DNA of 52,901 nt from the NCBI RefSeq assembly GCF_000158955.1, contig NZ_GG657757.1, positions 1,834,682 to 1,887,582 on the forward strand, read 5' to 3'. Below, in pieces: positions 16,042-26,325 of this stretch. The DNA is from Streptomyces viridochromogenes DSM 40736 (GTDB lineage: Bacteria > Actinomycetota > Actinomycetes > Streptomycetales > Streptomycetaceae). The notes beneath the pieces are model-generated. The model had not been told where the DNA came from, did not search any database, and saw only the letters and a list, made by a program, of their open reading frames with translations. Made by a program: the position numbers and the translations under genes. Each line of letters starts with the position of its first letter. Position 1 is the first letter of the stretch.

Positions 16042-17238
16042 GTGACCGATCTGGAGACGCGCGCGGCCCCGCCCCGCGCCGGGGCGCTGCGCCGGGCGGC
16101 CCCGGCACTCCTCGGGTACGCGGCCGTCCGCGTCCTGGGCCTCGTCACCCTGGCCGTGTGGAGCGCGGCGCGCGACAAGAGCGCGTACACGCTGCTGACC
16201 GCTCGCTGGGACGCGCTCTGGTACACCAGGGTCGCCGAGCTCGGCTACGGCTACGAGGTGCGCCTGCCGAACGGGGACGTGCACTCCAACCTCGCGTTCT
16301 TCCCGCTGCTGCCCTGGCTGGAGCGGCTGGTGGCGGCGGTGTCCCCGCTGTCGCACGCGGACGGCGGTTTCGTCGTCAGCCTGTGCGCGTCGGTCGCCGC
16401 CGCCTGGGGGATCTTCGCGGTCGCGGACCATGTGTACGGCCGACGGGCCGGGGTGTTTGCGGTGCTGCTGTGGGCGGTGCTCCCGGTCGGGATCGTGCAG
16501 TCGATGGCGTACAGCGAGTCCCTGTTCACGGCGCTCGCCGCGTGGGCGCTGTACGCCGTCCTTACGGGCCGCTGGGTGACCGCGGGCACGCTGGCCCTGC
16601 TGGCGGGGCTCACCCGCCCGGTGGGGCTGGCCGTGGTGGCCGCGGTCTGGGCGACGGGCATTGCCACCTTCGTGCGGGACCGACGCGCGGCCGAACCGGA
16701 CGGCGCCCGGGACGCGCTACGCGCCCCGGCCTCCGCCGATGGCACCCGCCGCGTGCTCGGCATGCTGCTCGCCCCCCTCGGGGCCGCCGGGTACGTCCTG
16801 TGGGTCGGCCACCGCACCGGCAAGGGTCCGCTCGGCTATCTCGACGTGCAGGCCGGATGGCGCAACGGGTTCGACGGGGGCTACGCCTTCGCCCGGTTCG
16901 TCGGCGAAAAGTTCGCGTCGTTCCCGTCGGCCCTGGCCGGCATGGGGCTGATCCTCGGGGTCGCGTCAGTCGTCTGGCTGTATGTGACCGGGGTACGTGG
17001 GCGGCAGCCGCTTCCGCTGCTGGTCTACACGGGCATCGTCGTCGCGCTCGCCCTGTGCGCGTCGAGCTACTTCGGCTCCAAACCGCGCCTGCTGCTGCCC
17101 GCCTTCCCACTGCTGCTGCCCCTCGCACTGGCCCTCGCCCGGCTGCGTCCGCGCAGGTCAGCGCTGGTGCTAGGGTCCGTGGCGATCGCCTCGGCGGTGT
17201 ACGGGGCGTTCTGGCTGAACGGCTCGGGTCCGCCCTGA
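16042..17238 (+). CDS. PIG-V-like polytopic mannosyltransferase (GT-C fold)
   Basis: A 398-aa integral membrane protein with about nine hydrophobic segments. The extracytoplasmic-loop motif after helix 1, WDALWYTRVAELGYGYE (about 55-71), followed by NLAFFPLLPWLERL, matches the PIG-V/GPI-mannosyltransferase-2-like family, which uses polyprenyl-phosphate-linked sugars. MAYSESLFTALAAWALY in the middle is also typical. The GTG start lacks a ribosome site and is preceded by a -10 element, so the mRNA is probably leaderless. It lies upstream of a PAP2 phosphatase that could recycle lipid phosphate carriers. Acceptor unknown. Confidence 0.75.
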   Translation: MTDLETRAAPPRAGALRRAAPALLGYAAVRVLGLVTLAVWSAARDKSAYTLLTARWDALWYTRVAELGYGYEVRLPNGDVHSNLAFFPLLPWLERLVAAVSPLSHADGGFVVSLCASVAAAWGIFAVADHVYGRRAGVFAVLLWAVLPVGIVQSMAYSESLFTALAAWALYAVLTGRWVTAGTLALLAGLTRPVGLAVVAAVWATGIATFVRDRRAAEPDGARDALRAPASADGTRRVLGMLLAPLGAAGYVLWVGHRTGKGPLGYLDVQAGWRNGFDGGYAFARFVGEKFASFPSALAGMGLILGVASVVWLYVTGVRGRQPLPLLVYTGIVVALALCASSYFGSKPRLLLPAFPLLLPLALALARLRPRRSALVLGSVAIASAVYGAFWLNGSGPP

Positions 17239-17452
17239 CCCGCTGTGAGCACCGGGAGAATTCCGCGCCATGCTCCGGTGAACGAATTCAAAAGCGCGAT
17301 AAAACCGTCACCCGGAATGATCAAACGAATTGAAGGCCGCAGCGGCCGTCGATTACAGATTCCGTGGAAATAAACCTCCTTCTGAGAGGAATCCCACATC
17401 ACATCGTCATCACAAAGCCGTTGATTCGAGCGGGATCTCAGCTCACTCGCTG

Positions 17453-17458
17453 TAACGT
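17453..17458 (+). promoter_or_regulatory. -10 element of a probable leaderless promoter for the PAP2 gene
   Basis: TAACGT ends seven bases before the GTG start and no ribosome site is found between them. Confidence 0.4.
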
Positions 17459-17465
17459 CGATTGG

Positions 17466-18455
17466 GTGCGTACCGAACCGAAGCTCACCCGTCTGGACCG
17501 GGTCTTCGCCCGGCTGGATCGTGAGCCGGAACGACCGGCCCACATCGATGTGCCGAAGATGAGCAGGCACCGCATCGTGCTCTTCGCGGCGACCCTGGCC
17601 TTCTACGGCGCGATCGTGTGGGCCGTGGTGATCACGTCCTGGCTGGTCCGGCTCGACTGGCAGGTCATGTTCTTCCGGCCGTACCAGCAGTGGTCGGGGA
17701 TCCACTGGTTCGTCGACTACTACGTGGTGCTCGGCCAGCGCGGTCCTACCGCCGTGATGGTCGCGGCCTGGCTGGGCTGGCGCTCCTGGCGTCAGCACAC
17801 CCTGCGTCCGCTGCTCGCCCTCGGCGTCTCGCTGTTGCTGCTGAACATCACGGTCGGCGCCGCCAAGTACGGCATGGGCCGCCTGGGGCCGCACTACGCG
17901 ACCGTCATCGGCTCGAACGAGATGTGGCGCGGCGGCGATATATTTCCGAGCGGTCACACCGCGAACGCCGTGGTGACCTGGGGAATCCTGGCCTACCTCG
18001 CTTCCGGCGCGAGAGCGCAGCGCTGGCTGTCCGCCGTCTCCGCGGTGACCTCCCTCGGTGTCGGCATGGCCACCGTCTACCTCGGTACGCACTGGCTGAG
18101 CGATGTCCTCCTCGGCTGGACCGCCGGCCTGCTGATCCTGCTCGGCCTGCCGTGGTTCGAGCCGCTGATCGCCCGTGCCGAGGCCACGATCTTCGACCTG
18201 CGCGACCGCTGGCGGGTCCGCTCGGCGCCCGCTGCCGCCTCCGGCGGCGCGCCGCCCGTGGTGGTCACGCCGCTGCCCGACCGGGACGACGTCGCGGCCC
18301 ACTCGCCCCGGGCCCCCGCCTATCTGGCCCCGGGCCCGCACACCACCCGCTCGGAGCGCACCCCGATCACCCCGGCCGGCAGCCGCCGTCCGCCGCACGC
18401 GGAGCGGCACCCGGAGCGGCACCCGCGCGGCTCGGCCTCCTCGGCACGCCCCTGA
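17466..18455 (+). CDS. PAP2-superfamily membrane phosphatase
   Basis: A 329-aa type-2 phosphatidic-acid phosphatase-like enzyme. I chose the GTG at 17466 because codon use upstream in the same frame is not coding-like (AT-ending codons), and TAACGT at 17453-17458 fits a leaderless promoter. Five or six transmembrane helices surround the three signature motifs: K-x4-R-xx-P (KYGMGRLGP, about 134), PSGHT (about 161) and GTHWLSDVLLGW (about 207). It probably dephosphorylates a lipid phosphate such as undecaprenyl pyrophosphate or phosphatidate. The C-terminal 80 residues are a Pro/Arg/His-rich disordered tail in the cytoplasm. The preceding gap (17239-17465) is comparatively AT-rich. Confidence 0.87.
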   Translation: MRTEPKLTRLDRVFARLDREPERPAHIDVPKMSRHRIVLFAATLAFYGAIVWAVVITSWLVRLDWQVMFFRPYQQWSGIHWFVDYYVVLGQRGPTAVMVAAWLGWRSWRQHTLRPLLALGVSLLLLNITVGAAKYGMGRLGPHYATVIGSNEMWRGGDIFPSGHTANAVVTWGILAYLASGARAQRWLSAVSAVTSLGVGMATVYLGTHWLSDVLLGWTAGLLILLGLPWFEPLIARAEATIFDLRDRWRVRSAPAAASGGAPPVVVTPLPDRDDVAAHSPRAPAYLAPGPHTTRSERTPITPAGSRRPPHAERHPERHPRGSASSARP

Positions 18456-18483
18456 CGATCGGCCGACGGCACAAGGCGGAGGG

Positions 18484-18508
18484 CCCCGGTTCCCCTCCGG
18501 AACCGGGG
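18484..18508. terminator. bidirectional terminator between the PAP2 and I78 inhibitor genes
   Basis: CCCCGGTTCC (18484-18493) and GGAACCGGGG (18499-18508) form a perfect 10-bp stem with a five-base loop between convergent genes. Confidence 0.75.
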
Positions 18509-18521
18509 GCCTCGCCGTGTC

Positions 18522-18737
18522 TCAACCCTTCCAGGCCCGCGCCACCCGGCCGCCCTTCACCTCGAAGTTCAGCCGCCCCACGCGGTACTCCATCGTGATG
18601 ATCGCCCCCGGCGGCAACGAGCGCACCGTCGGCCAGCCGCGCTCCCGCGCGAGGTGTTCGGCACGGCCTGCCTCCAGGCCGACATAGGTGTCCGGGCTGT
18701 CGTCGGGTTCCGCGGAAGGTGTCGGATTCGGTGCCAT
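18522..18737 (-). CDS. I78-family peptidase inhibitor
   Basis: A 71-aa protein. After a Pro/Asp-rich N-terminus, the inhibitor domain is visible: [18 protein letters not shown], then [14 protein letters not shown], then VGRLNFEV with a final RVARAWKG. These are the hallmarks of the potato-inhibitor-like I78 family, which blocks serine proteases. No signal peptide is seen, so it may act inside the cell. It lies 8 kb from two streptogrisin-type proteases. It is convergent with the PAP2 gene and has its own terminator. Confidence 0.85.
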   Translation of the reverse strand: MAPNPTPSAEPDDSPDTYVGLEAGRAEHLARERGWPTVRSLPPGAIITMEYRVGRLNFEVKGGRVARAWKG

Positions 18738-19186
18738 ACCGCCACGCTATGTCCTGCCCGGGGAGCCGGGAAGTCCGGGCCGGTAAGCAAGGTCACACAG
18801 CCCCGATCCGTCCCCTTCCGTCTCTCGCCTGTCACGCTTCTGTCACAAGATCAAGGCAGGAGTTTCGGGCGTTGTCCGTCACACGGACGAGCGGTTCTGT
18901 AGGCCTTCCGCAGGCATTCGATCGGGAATTCCGCGTGTCACATGAGGCCATGGAAAAGCCCGGCGGAAAGTTCCGGGAGAAGTGCCTCCGGAGCCCGTTC
19001 CATTCCGGTGCCGGACCGGGCCCGCGCGGCCCGCGCGGCACAGGAAATGCATGGCTTCGGCCCGAAGAGGCCGGTACGCCCCCTGTCGGAGCGCGCGGCG
19101 ACGCGAGCATCATGACGTGGGCTCGCGGGTACGTGGCGCGGGCTTCGGCGGGCCCGGCACGCGATGAGCGAAGGGGCGAGCGAGCG

Positions 19187-20878
19187 ATGGGGACGCAGAC
19201 CGTACAGGCGACGGCGCGGCCCGTGCCGCGGACGAAGCACGGCCGGGTGGTCGTCGACTGGCTGACGACGACGGACCACAAGAAGATCGGCCACCTCTAC
19301 CTGATCACGTCGTTCGTGTTCTTCCTGATCGCCGGTGTGATGGCGATGCTGATGCGCGCGGAGCTGGCCCGTCCCGGCCTCCAGATCCTCGACAACACGC
19401 AGTTCAACCAGCTGTTCACGATGCACGGCACGATCATGCTGCTGCTGTTCGCGACACCGAGCTTCGCGGGCTTCGCGAACGAGCTGATGCCGTTGCAGAT
19501 CGGCTCCCCCGACGTCGCCTTCCCCCGGCTGAACATGCTCTCGTACTGGCTGTTCCTGTTCGGCGGGCTGATCGTGCTCGGTTCCCTGGTGGTGCCCTCC
19601 GGTCCGGCGGACTTCGGCTGGTTCGCCTACGCCCCGCTCAACAGCGCGGAGCGCACCCCGGGGATCGGGGCCGACCTGTGGATCATGGGGCTGGCACTGT
19701 CCGGCTTCGGCACGATCCTCGGCGCGGTCAACTTCATCACCACGATCATCGGGATGCGCGCCCCCGGCATGACGATGTTCCGGATGCCGATCTTCACCTG
19801 GAACACGCTGTTCACGTCGATCCTGATCCTGATGGCCTTCCCGGTGCTCGCGGCGGCGCTGCTGGTGCTGGAGGCGGACCGGCGGTTCGGCGCGCAGGTC
19901 TTCGACGCGGCCAACGGCGGGGCGATCCTGTGGCAGCACCTGTTCTGGTTCTTCGGCCATCCCGAGGTGTACATCATCGCGCTGCCGTTCTTCGGGATCA
20001 TCACGGAGATCATCCCGGTGTTCAGCCGCAAGCCGATGTTCGGCTATCTGACGCTGGTCGGCGCCACCATGGCGATCACCGGCCTGTCGGTGGTGGTGTG
20101 GGCGCACCACATGTTCGCCACGGGAGCGGTGCTGCTGCCGTTCTTCTCCTTCGTGAGCTTCCTGATCGCGGTGCCGACGGGCGTGAAGTTCTTCAACTGG
20201 ACCGGCACCATGCTCAAGGGCTCGCTGTCGTTCGAGACGCCCATGCTGTGGGCGGCGGGCTTCCTGGTGACGTTCCTGTTCGGCGGGCTGACCGGGGTGA
20301 TCCTGGCGTCACCGCCGATGGACTTCCACGTGACGGACTCGTACTTCGTGGTCGCGCACTTCCACTACGTCGTCTTCGGCACCGTCGTCTTCGCGATCTT
20401 CGCCGGCTTCTACTTCTGGTGGCCGAAGTTCACCGGGAAGATGCTCGACGAACGGCTCGGCAAGATCCAGTTCTGGGCGCTCTTCGTCGGCTTCCACACC
20501 ACGTTCCTGGTGCAGCACTGGCTGGGTGCCGAGGGCATGCCCCGCCGGTACGCGGACTACCTCGCCGCGGACGGGTTCACCACGCTCAACACCGTCTCGA
20601 CGATCGGCGCGTTCCTGCTCGGCATCTCGACCCTGCCGTTCCTCTACAACGTGTGGAAGACCACCAAGTACGGCGAGAAGGTCGAGACCGACGACCCCTG
20701 GGGCTACGGTCGTTCCCTGGAGTGGGCGACCTCGTGCCCGCCGCCCCGGCACAACTTCACGACGCTGCCCCGGATCCGGTCGGAGTCGCCGGCGTTCGAC
20801 CTGCACCATCCGCAGTACGCGGCGGTGACGTCGCAGCCCGAGCCAGCGCGGCATCAAGCCGGTCGCGAGTCCTCCTGA
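19187..20878 (+). CDS. ctaD: cytochrome c oxidase subunit I, orphan copy
   Basis: A 563-aa heme-copper oxidase subunit I, A-family. The start is the ATG at 19187, ten bases after AAGGGG. Twelve helices carry the metal ligands: [11 protein letters not shown] (low-spin heme His), [10 protein letters not shown] (CuB His and the cross-linked Tyr), [10 protein letters not shown] (CuB His pair) and [10 protein letters not shown] (heme His pair). This is the terminal oxidase that reduces oxygen and pumps protons. The usual partners ctaC and ctaE and the qcr genes are absent, so this is probably a paralogue using subunits encoded elsewhere. Its last 122 bases overlap the WYL regulator on the other strand. 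The C-terminal tail [13 protein letters not shown] is unlike the usual family end. Confidence 0.92.
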   Translation: MGTQTVQATARPVPRTKHGRVVVDWLTTTDHKKIGHLYLITSFVFFLIAGVMAMLMRAELARPGLQILDNTQFNQLFTMHGTIMLLLFATPSFAGFANELMPLQIGSPDVAFPRLNMLSYWLFLFGGLIVLGSLVVPSGPADFGWFAYAPLNSAERTPGIGADLWIMGLALSGFGTILGAVNFITTIIGMRAPGMTMFRMPIFTWNTLFTSILILMAFPVLAAALLVLEADRRFGAQVFDAANGGAILWQHLFWFFGHPEVYIIALPFFGIITEIIPVFSRKPMFGYLTLVGATMAITGLSVVVWAHHMFATGAVLLPFFSFVSFLIAVPTGVKFFNWTGTMLKGSLSFETPMLWAAGFLVTFLFGGLTGVILASPPMDFHVTDSYFVVAHFHYVVFGTVVFAIFAGFYFWWPKFTGKMLDERLGKIQFWALFVGFHTTFLVQHWLGAEGMPRRYADYLAADGFTTLNTVSTIGAFLLGISTLPFLYNVWKTTKYGEKVETDDPWGYGRSLEWATSCPPPRHNFTTLPRIRSESPAFDLHHPQYAAVTSQPEPARHQAGRESS

Positions 20879-21797
20879 CCGCCTCGACCAGCTCCACCGG
20901 TTCCAGCACCTCGAACTCGAAGCCCAGCATCACCACGTGGATCACCATCACGTCGAGGCTGCCGGCGCCGCAGCGCAGCAGGCAGCTGTGCGGGCCCTCG
21001 GCCTCCAGGACGCCGGCGGAGGGCGAGATGTGCGCCGCGGCCTCCTCCAGGGGCGCCAGGAGCCGTACCACGGCGTGGGTGGCGTACACGCGCGTGGAGA
21101 CACCCTGGGAGACGTAGACGGCGAGGTCCTCGGCGGGCGGCTCGCGCGGCACGAAGCGCGGCCCGTGCGGCGGCCTGGGCGTGACGCGGTCGGCGCGGAA
21201 GGTGCGCCAGTCCTCCCGGTCCAGGTCCCAGGCGACCAGGTACCAGCGGCGTTCGGTGCACACCAGGCGGTGCGGTTCGACGCTGCGGCGGCTGAGGGTG
21301 CCGTCGTGTCCGCGGTACTCGAAGCGCAGCCGCTCGGCGTCCCGGCAGAGGTGGGCGAGTTCGGTCAGCACGGCCGGGTCGACGGCGTCGGGCAAGGGGC
21401 CGCGCAGCATCGGCACGGTGAAGGCGTTCAGGGCGCCCACGCGGCGGCGCAGCCGGTTCGGCAGCACCTGTTCCAGTTTGGCGAGGGCCCGGACCGAGGT
21501 CTCGCCGATGCCCTCGATGCCCTGCCCGGCGGACGTGCGCAGTCCGATCGCCACGGCCACGGCCTCGTCGTCGTCCAGGAGCAGCGGCGGCAGCTCGGCG
21601 CCGGCGCCGAGCTGGTAGCCGCCGCCCGTGCCGGGGCTGGCGTTGACCGGGTAGCCGAGTGCGCGCAGCCGGTCGACGTCCCGGCGCAGGGTGCGGGCGC
21701 TGACGCCGAGCCGCTCCGCCAGAACGGCACCGGACCACTCGCGGTGGGCCTGGAGCAGGGAGAGCAGACGCAGCAGGCGGGCCGAGGTCTCCAACAT
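20757..21797 (-). CDS. YafY-type HTH/WYL-domain transcriptional regulator
   Basis: A 346-aa DeoR-type regulator. Residues 1-60 form the winged helix ([19 protein letters not shown], then [20 protein letters not shown]), followed by the glycine hinge [10 protein letters not shown]. The WYL domain spans about 140-230 ([20 protein letters not shown] in outline, with DRVTP and PREPP) and a WCX-like C-terminal domain follows. WYL domains sense ligands such as nucleotides or nucleic acids. The start is the ATG at 21797. The last 40 residues, rich in Ala, Thr and Pro, are antisense to the end of ctaD, so the true end may be shorter. The target is unknown. Confidence 0.88.
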   Translation of the reverse strand: MLETSARLLRLLSLLQAHREWSGAVLAERLGVSARTLRRDVDRLRALGYPVNASPGTGGGYQLGAGAELPPLLLDDDEAVAVAIGLRTSAGQGIEGIGETSVRALAKLEQVLPNRLRRRVGALNAFTVPMLRGPLPDAVDPAVLTELAHLCRDAERLRFEYRGHDGTLSRRSVEPHRLVCTERRWYLVAWDLDREDWRTFRADRVTPRPPHGPRFVPREPPAEDLAVYVSQGVSTRVYATHAVVRLLAPLEEAAAHISPSAGVLEAEGPHSCLLRCGAGSLDVMVIHVVMLGFEFEVLEPVELVEAVRRTRDRLDAALARAATSPPRTADGAGRTPATPTGSGAAS

Positions 21798-21845
21798 GGG
21801 GCGAGTCTGCCAGCCCTTGCGGACACCCACTGTCCTCAAGGCGTG

Positions 21846-22106
21846 TAGGCCAGTTGCGGGACGGTGCTCGCCCTGTCCCGGGCCCTGCCGGCACGCGCGC
21901 GCGTGGTCCTCGTCGACGAGCCCGCCCAGGGCATGTCCCCCTCCGTCGCGGCCCGCACGCACGAGCTGCTGGGCGGGCTCGACGCCTGCGTGGTGATCGC
22001 CGAGCAGCGGCTGCCGCCCGTCCTGCGCGAGCGGCACGCGCTCGTCTACGAACTGCGCCGCGGGGCCGTCGTGTTCGCCGGGGAGACGAGCGAGCTCAGG
22101 CACTGA
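21846..22106 (+). pseudogene. 3' remnant of a LivF-type ABC transporter ATPase
   Basis: The open frame starts just after an in-frame stop at 21846-21848. It enters near the ABC signature (ASCGT-VLALSRAL) and continues through Walker B (RVVLVDEPAQGMSP) and the H-loop region (VVIAEQRLP) to a normal C-terminus (RGAVVFAGETSELRH). Walker A and the Q-loop are missing, so the first two-thirds are gone. The pattern best fits branched-chain amino-acid LivF ATPases. A GTG at 21864 could start an 80-aa product, but I read it as a gene fragment, marking a deletion beside the WYL regulator. Confidence 0.7.
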
Positions 22107-22120
22107 GCCGAGATGCCGAG

Positions 22121-22150
22121 GCCCCGTCCGGTCGGCCGACCGGACGGGGC
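22121..22150. terminator. perfect 30-base palindromic terminator
   Basis: Positions 22121-22135 and 22136-22150 are exact inverted copies (GCCCCGTCCGGTCGG and its complement) with no unpaired spacer. It serves the convergent livF remnant and the rpf gene, whose stop is at 22178. Confidence 0.8.
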
Positions 22151-22177
22151 CCGTGTCCCGGCGAGGGGGAACAGCGG

Positions 22178-23358
<1,181 letters not shown>

Positions 23359-24144
23359 GTGCCGCGCATGCTCGACGTCAGCGACGAGGTACGCGCCGAG
23401 ATCGGCGACGAAGAAGCCGACCGCCTGCTCGCCGGAGAGACCGCCCCGGGCAGTTACGACTGCACGTCCTGCCGCACTCCGGGCGACTCCGAGCAGGAGC
23501 GCACCAGCACCGTCCTCTTCATCGGGGACGAGACCGCCGTCCTCGCCTTCGCCCACGCCGGCTGTCTGCCCTCGCAGGTCGTGCAGGTCACCGAGGAGCA
23601 GCTCCGGGGCGCCGTGAAGTCCATCACCGGCGACACCGTCGACCTGGAGCCCGACAAAGTGGCGCCCGAGCAGGCGGTGCTCGGCGTGACCAGCGGACTC
23701 ATCCTGATCGGTGGGGAGTTGCACCCGGCCCTCGTGGTGGAACCGACCGTGCCCATCGCCCGGCCCGGGACGACCGGCGACAGCGGCGACGAGTTCCTGC
23801 CGCTCCTCGTCGAGCAGGGCTTCATGCCCCTGGCCGAGTTGTCCGCCGTACCGCCCGTGCTGCACGGCTGGTCCGTGCTGCTCGCGGTGGGCCAACTGCA
23901 CGCGGTGCTCCAGCCGGGCCAGAACGGCGGCCGTCCGGTCGCCTGGTGGCAGGCGCACCAGCCGCTGCAGGTCACCGAGGGCTGGCGCGCGGCCGCCAAC
24001 AAGCACCAGCAGGTGCTGATGTTCGCCGCGCCCGTCGGCTCCATCGGCCGCCAGCCGCGCGAGGACCTGCTGCGGGACGCCCTGGACAAGGCGGCGGCGA
24101 ACGGCAGGCTGGTCGCCGCGGCGCTGCCGCTGGCCGGCACCTGA
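23359..24144 (+). CDS. conserved Streptomyces hypothetical protein
   Basis: A 261-aa soluble protein with no motif I can name. The start is a GTG at 23359, seven bases after GAGGGAG. The N-terminal part is acidic (DEVRAEIGDEEADRLLAGE) and holds one CxxC (YDCTSCRTPG) that could bind a metal. A regular alpha/beta pattern follows (TSTVLFIGDETAVLAFAHAGC, VLGVTSGLILIGGELHPALVVEP). No signal peptide or membrane helix is seen. It precedes the next small gene by 85 bp and may share its transcript. Its gene order next to der is conserved in my recollection of S. coelicolor. Confidence 0.75.
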   Translation: MPRMLDVSDEVRAEIGDEEADRLLAGETAPGSYDCTSCRTPGDSEQERTSTVLFIGDETAVLAFAHAGCLPSQVVQVTEEQLRGAVKSITGDTVDLEPDKVAPEQAVLGVTSGLILIGGELHPALVVEPTVPIARPGTTGDSGDEFLPLLVEQGFMPLAELSAVPPVLHGWSVLLAVGQLHAVLQPGQNGGRPVAWWQAHQPLQVTEGWRAAANKHQQVLMFAAPVGSIGRQPREDLLRDALDKAAANGRLVAAALPLAGT

Positions 24145-24229
24145 GCGGCGGATCAGCCGCGCGGTCCGCATCCCGGCGAAAGCGGTACCCGGGCCGCATC
24201 CCCTGACCCGCGGGGTCGTTTGGACATAC

Positions 24230-24679
24230 GTGCACGCATACGACGTTCCCCGCCGCCAGTCCTTCTCGTCGATCCCCTCCGCGCGATCGGCTCAGGACAC
24301 CCAGGGCGGCCCATCGGCCACGCCGATCTACGACGCGCTCTACGCCGAGTACGTCAAGTCCTTCCGCGCACTGCCCGGCGACCGCAGTGGCGAGGAGAAG
24401 CTGGGCTTCACCGCCTTCGGGAACATCCCGCACGACACGGGCTCGTACGGCACGAGTTCGTACGGCACGAGTTCGTACGGCACGGGTTCATACGGCACGG
24501 GCTGGTACAGCCACGCGCACAGCGGCTCGTACAGTGCGTACAGCGCGGGAGCCCAGAGCGCCCGCCATGCCGCCGGCCAGCAGCCGCACTGGCAGCGCGT
24601 CGGGACCGTCGACCCGCACGGCACGGGGATGCACCACGTGCCCGCCGCACTGCCACCGGGACGACGCGGCGACGTCTGA
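24230..24679 (+). CDS. small repeat-containing Streptomyces hypothetical (possibly DUF6643)
   Basis: A 149-aa protein from a GTG at 24230 without a clear ribosome site. The N-terminus (HAYDVPRRQSFSSIPSA) and the segment IYDALYAEYVKSFRALPGDRS look conserved. The middle is a tandem Ser-Tyr-Gly-Thr-(Ser/Gly) repeat (about 70-90) encoded by a 15-bp DNA repeat at 24430-24511. The tail is rich in His, Ala and Gln. No domain of known function is visible. The link to DUF6643 is from memory and unsure. It converges on der with a strong terminator between them. Confidence 0.65.
   Translation: MHAYDVPRRQSFSSIPSARSAQDTQGGPSATPIYDALYAEYVKSFRALPGDRSGEEKLGFTAFGNIPHDTGSYGTSSYGTSSYGTGSYGTGWYSHAHSGSYSAYSAGAQSARHAAGQQPHWQRVGTVDPHGTGMHHVPAALPPGRRGDV
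24430..24511. repeat. 15-bp coding tandem repeat (SYGT-S/G units)
   Basis: About five copies of a TCGTACGGCACGAGT-like unit run head to tail inside the hypothetical gene. Copies differ mainly in the last codon. Whole-unit slippage keeps the reading frame, so copy number may vary between strains. Confidence 0.75.
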
Positions 24680-24690
24680 GCGAGCACCGG

Positions 24691-24733
24691 ACAGCGGAAG
24701 GGCGGCCCCCGTCGGGGGCCGCCCTTCCGCTGT
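24691..24733. terminator. very strong bidirectional terminator between the repeat-protein gene and der
   Basis: A perfect 20-bp stem (24691-24710 with 24714-24733) has a three-base loop. It lies 12 bp past the rightward stop codon and 17 bp before the der stop. Confidence 0.85.
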
Positions 24734-24750
24734 TCTCGCGCTGCTTCTCG

Positions 24751-26247
24751 CTACTTCTTCTTCGCGCCGCGCTTCTCGCGCACCCGCACCGAGATGTGGA
24801 TCGGCGTGCCCTCGAAGCCGAACTCCTCGCGCAGGCGGCGCTCGATGAAGCGCCGGTAGCCCGCCTCGATGAAGCCGGAGGCGAACAGCACGAACCGCGG
24901 CGGCTTGGTGCCCGCCTGCGTGCCGAACAGGATGCGCGGCTGCTTGCCGCCCCGGACCGGGTGCGGGTGGGCGGCGACCAGCTCACCGAGGAAGGCGTTC
25001 AGCCTGCCGGTCGGGACCCGGGTCTCCCAGCCCGCCAGGGCCGTCTCGATCGCCGGGACCAGCTTCTCCATGTGCCGCCCGGTGCGCGCCGAGACGTTCA
25101 CCCGCGGTGCCCACGTTACCTGGCCGAGCTCCGTCTCGATCTCCCGCTCCAGGTAGTAGCGGCGCTCCTCGTCGAGGGTGTCCCACTTGTTGTACGCGAG
25201 GACGATCGCGCGGCCCGCCTCGACGGCCATGGTGACGATCCGCTGGTCCTGCACGGAGATCGACTCGGACGCGTCGATCAGGATGACCGCCACCTCCGCC
25301 TTCTCCACCGCGGCCGCCGTACGCAGCGAGGCGTAGTAGTCGGCGCCCTGCTGGAGGTGGACGCGCTTGCGGATGCCGGCCGTGTCGACGAACTTCCAGG
25401 TGACGCCGCCGAGTTCGATCAGCTCGTCGACCGGGTCACGGGTGGTGCCCGCCAGCTCGTTGACGACGACGCGCTCCTCGTTCGCGACCTTGTTGAGGAG
25501 CGAGGACTTGCCCACGTTCGGGCGGCCGATCAGGGCGATGCGCCGGGGGCCGCCGATGCCACCCCCGCCGAACGTCTCGCGCGGCGCCTCGGGCAGCACC
25601 TCGAGGACCTGGTCGAGCATGTCGCCGGTGCCTCGGCCGTGCAGCGCCGAGACCGGGTACGGCTCCCCCAGCCCCAGGGACCACAGGTAGGTGGCGTCGG
25701 CCTCGCCGCTCTGGCCGTCCACCTTGTTGGCGCACAGCACGACCGGCTTGCCGGCCTTGCGCAGCAGCCGTACGACGGCCTCGTCGGTGTCGGTGGCGCC
25801 GACCTTGGCGTCGACGACGAAGACGACCGCGTCGGCGGCGTCGATGGCGTACTCGGCCTGGGCGGCGACGGAGGCGTCGATGCCGAGGACGTCCTGCTCC
25901 CAGCCGCCGGTGTCGACGACCTTGAAGCGGCGGCCCGCCCACTCGGCCTCGTACGTCACACGGTCCCGGGTGACGCCGGGCTTGTCCTCGACGACGGCCT
26001 CTCGGCGCCCGATGATGCGGTTCACCAGAGTCGACTTGCCGACATTGGGGCGGCCGACGACGGCGAGGACGGGCAGCGGGCCGTGCCCGGCCTCCTCGAT
26101 CGCGCCCTCGACGTCCTCGAGGTCGAAGCCCTCCTCCACGGCGAGCTCCATGAACTCCGTGTACTCGGCGTCGCCGAGCGCCCCGTGGTCATGCTCGTGC
26201 GCGCCCGCGGAGGCGTCCGAGCCGTCGGGCTGGATGTGGTCGCTCAT
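24751..26247 (-). CDS. der: ribosome-biogenesis GTPase Der (EngA)
   Basis: A 498-aa double-GTPase needed for 50S subunit maturation. Two Ras-like domains each show the full motif set: [14 protein letters not shown] and NKVD in the first (from about residue 60), and [14 protein letters not shown] and NKWD in the second. The C-terminal KH-like domain follows and ends in a basic tail ([11 protein letters not shown]). The protein has an acidic N-terminal extension of about 55 residues, common in actinobacteria. It is last in the aroH-tyrA-cmk-plsC-der run, 78 bp after plsC, as in many actinomycetes where cmk and der are neighbours. Confidence 0.97.
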   Translation of the reverse strand: MSDHIQPDGSDASAGAHEHDHGALGDAEYTEFMELAVEEGFDLEDVEGAIEEAGHGPLPVLAVVGRPNVGKSTLVNRIIGRREAVVEDKPGVTRDRVTYEAEWAGRRFKVVDTGGWEQDVLGIDASVAAQAEYAIDAADAVVFVVDAKVGATDTDEAVVRLLRKAGKPVVLCANKVDGQSGEADATYLWSLGLGEPYPVSALHGRGTGDMLDQVLEVLPEAPRETFGGGGIGGPRRIALIGRPNVGKSSLLNKVANEERVVVNELAGTTRDPVDELIELGGVTWKFVDTAGIRKRVHLQQGADYYASLRTAAAVEKAEVAVILIDASESISVQDQRIVTMAVEAGRAIVLAYNKWDTLDEERRYYLEREIETELGQVTWAPRVNVSARTGRHMEKLVPAIETALAGWETRVPTGRLNAFLGELVAAHPHPVRGGKQPRILFGTQAGTKPPRFVLFASGFIEAGYRRFIERRLREEFGFEGTPIHISVRVREKRGAKKK

Positions 26248-26325
26248 GAAGTCCGTACCTCGTAGTTCATCGTGGTGGTCGGTGGAGTACCCGCGGTTCC
26301 GGGGTGATCCACTACTCAGTGTTGC

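Noticed and set aside
17364..17465. Upstream extension of the PAP2 phosphatase to 17364
   Set aside because: The codons have AT-rich third positions unlike the rest of the gene, and there is no ribosome site.
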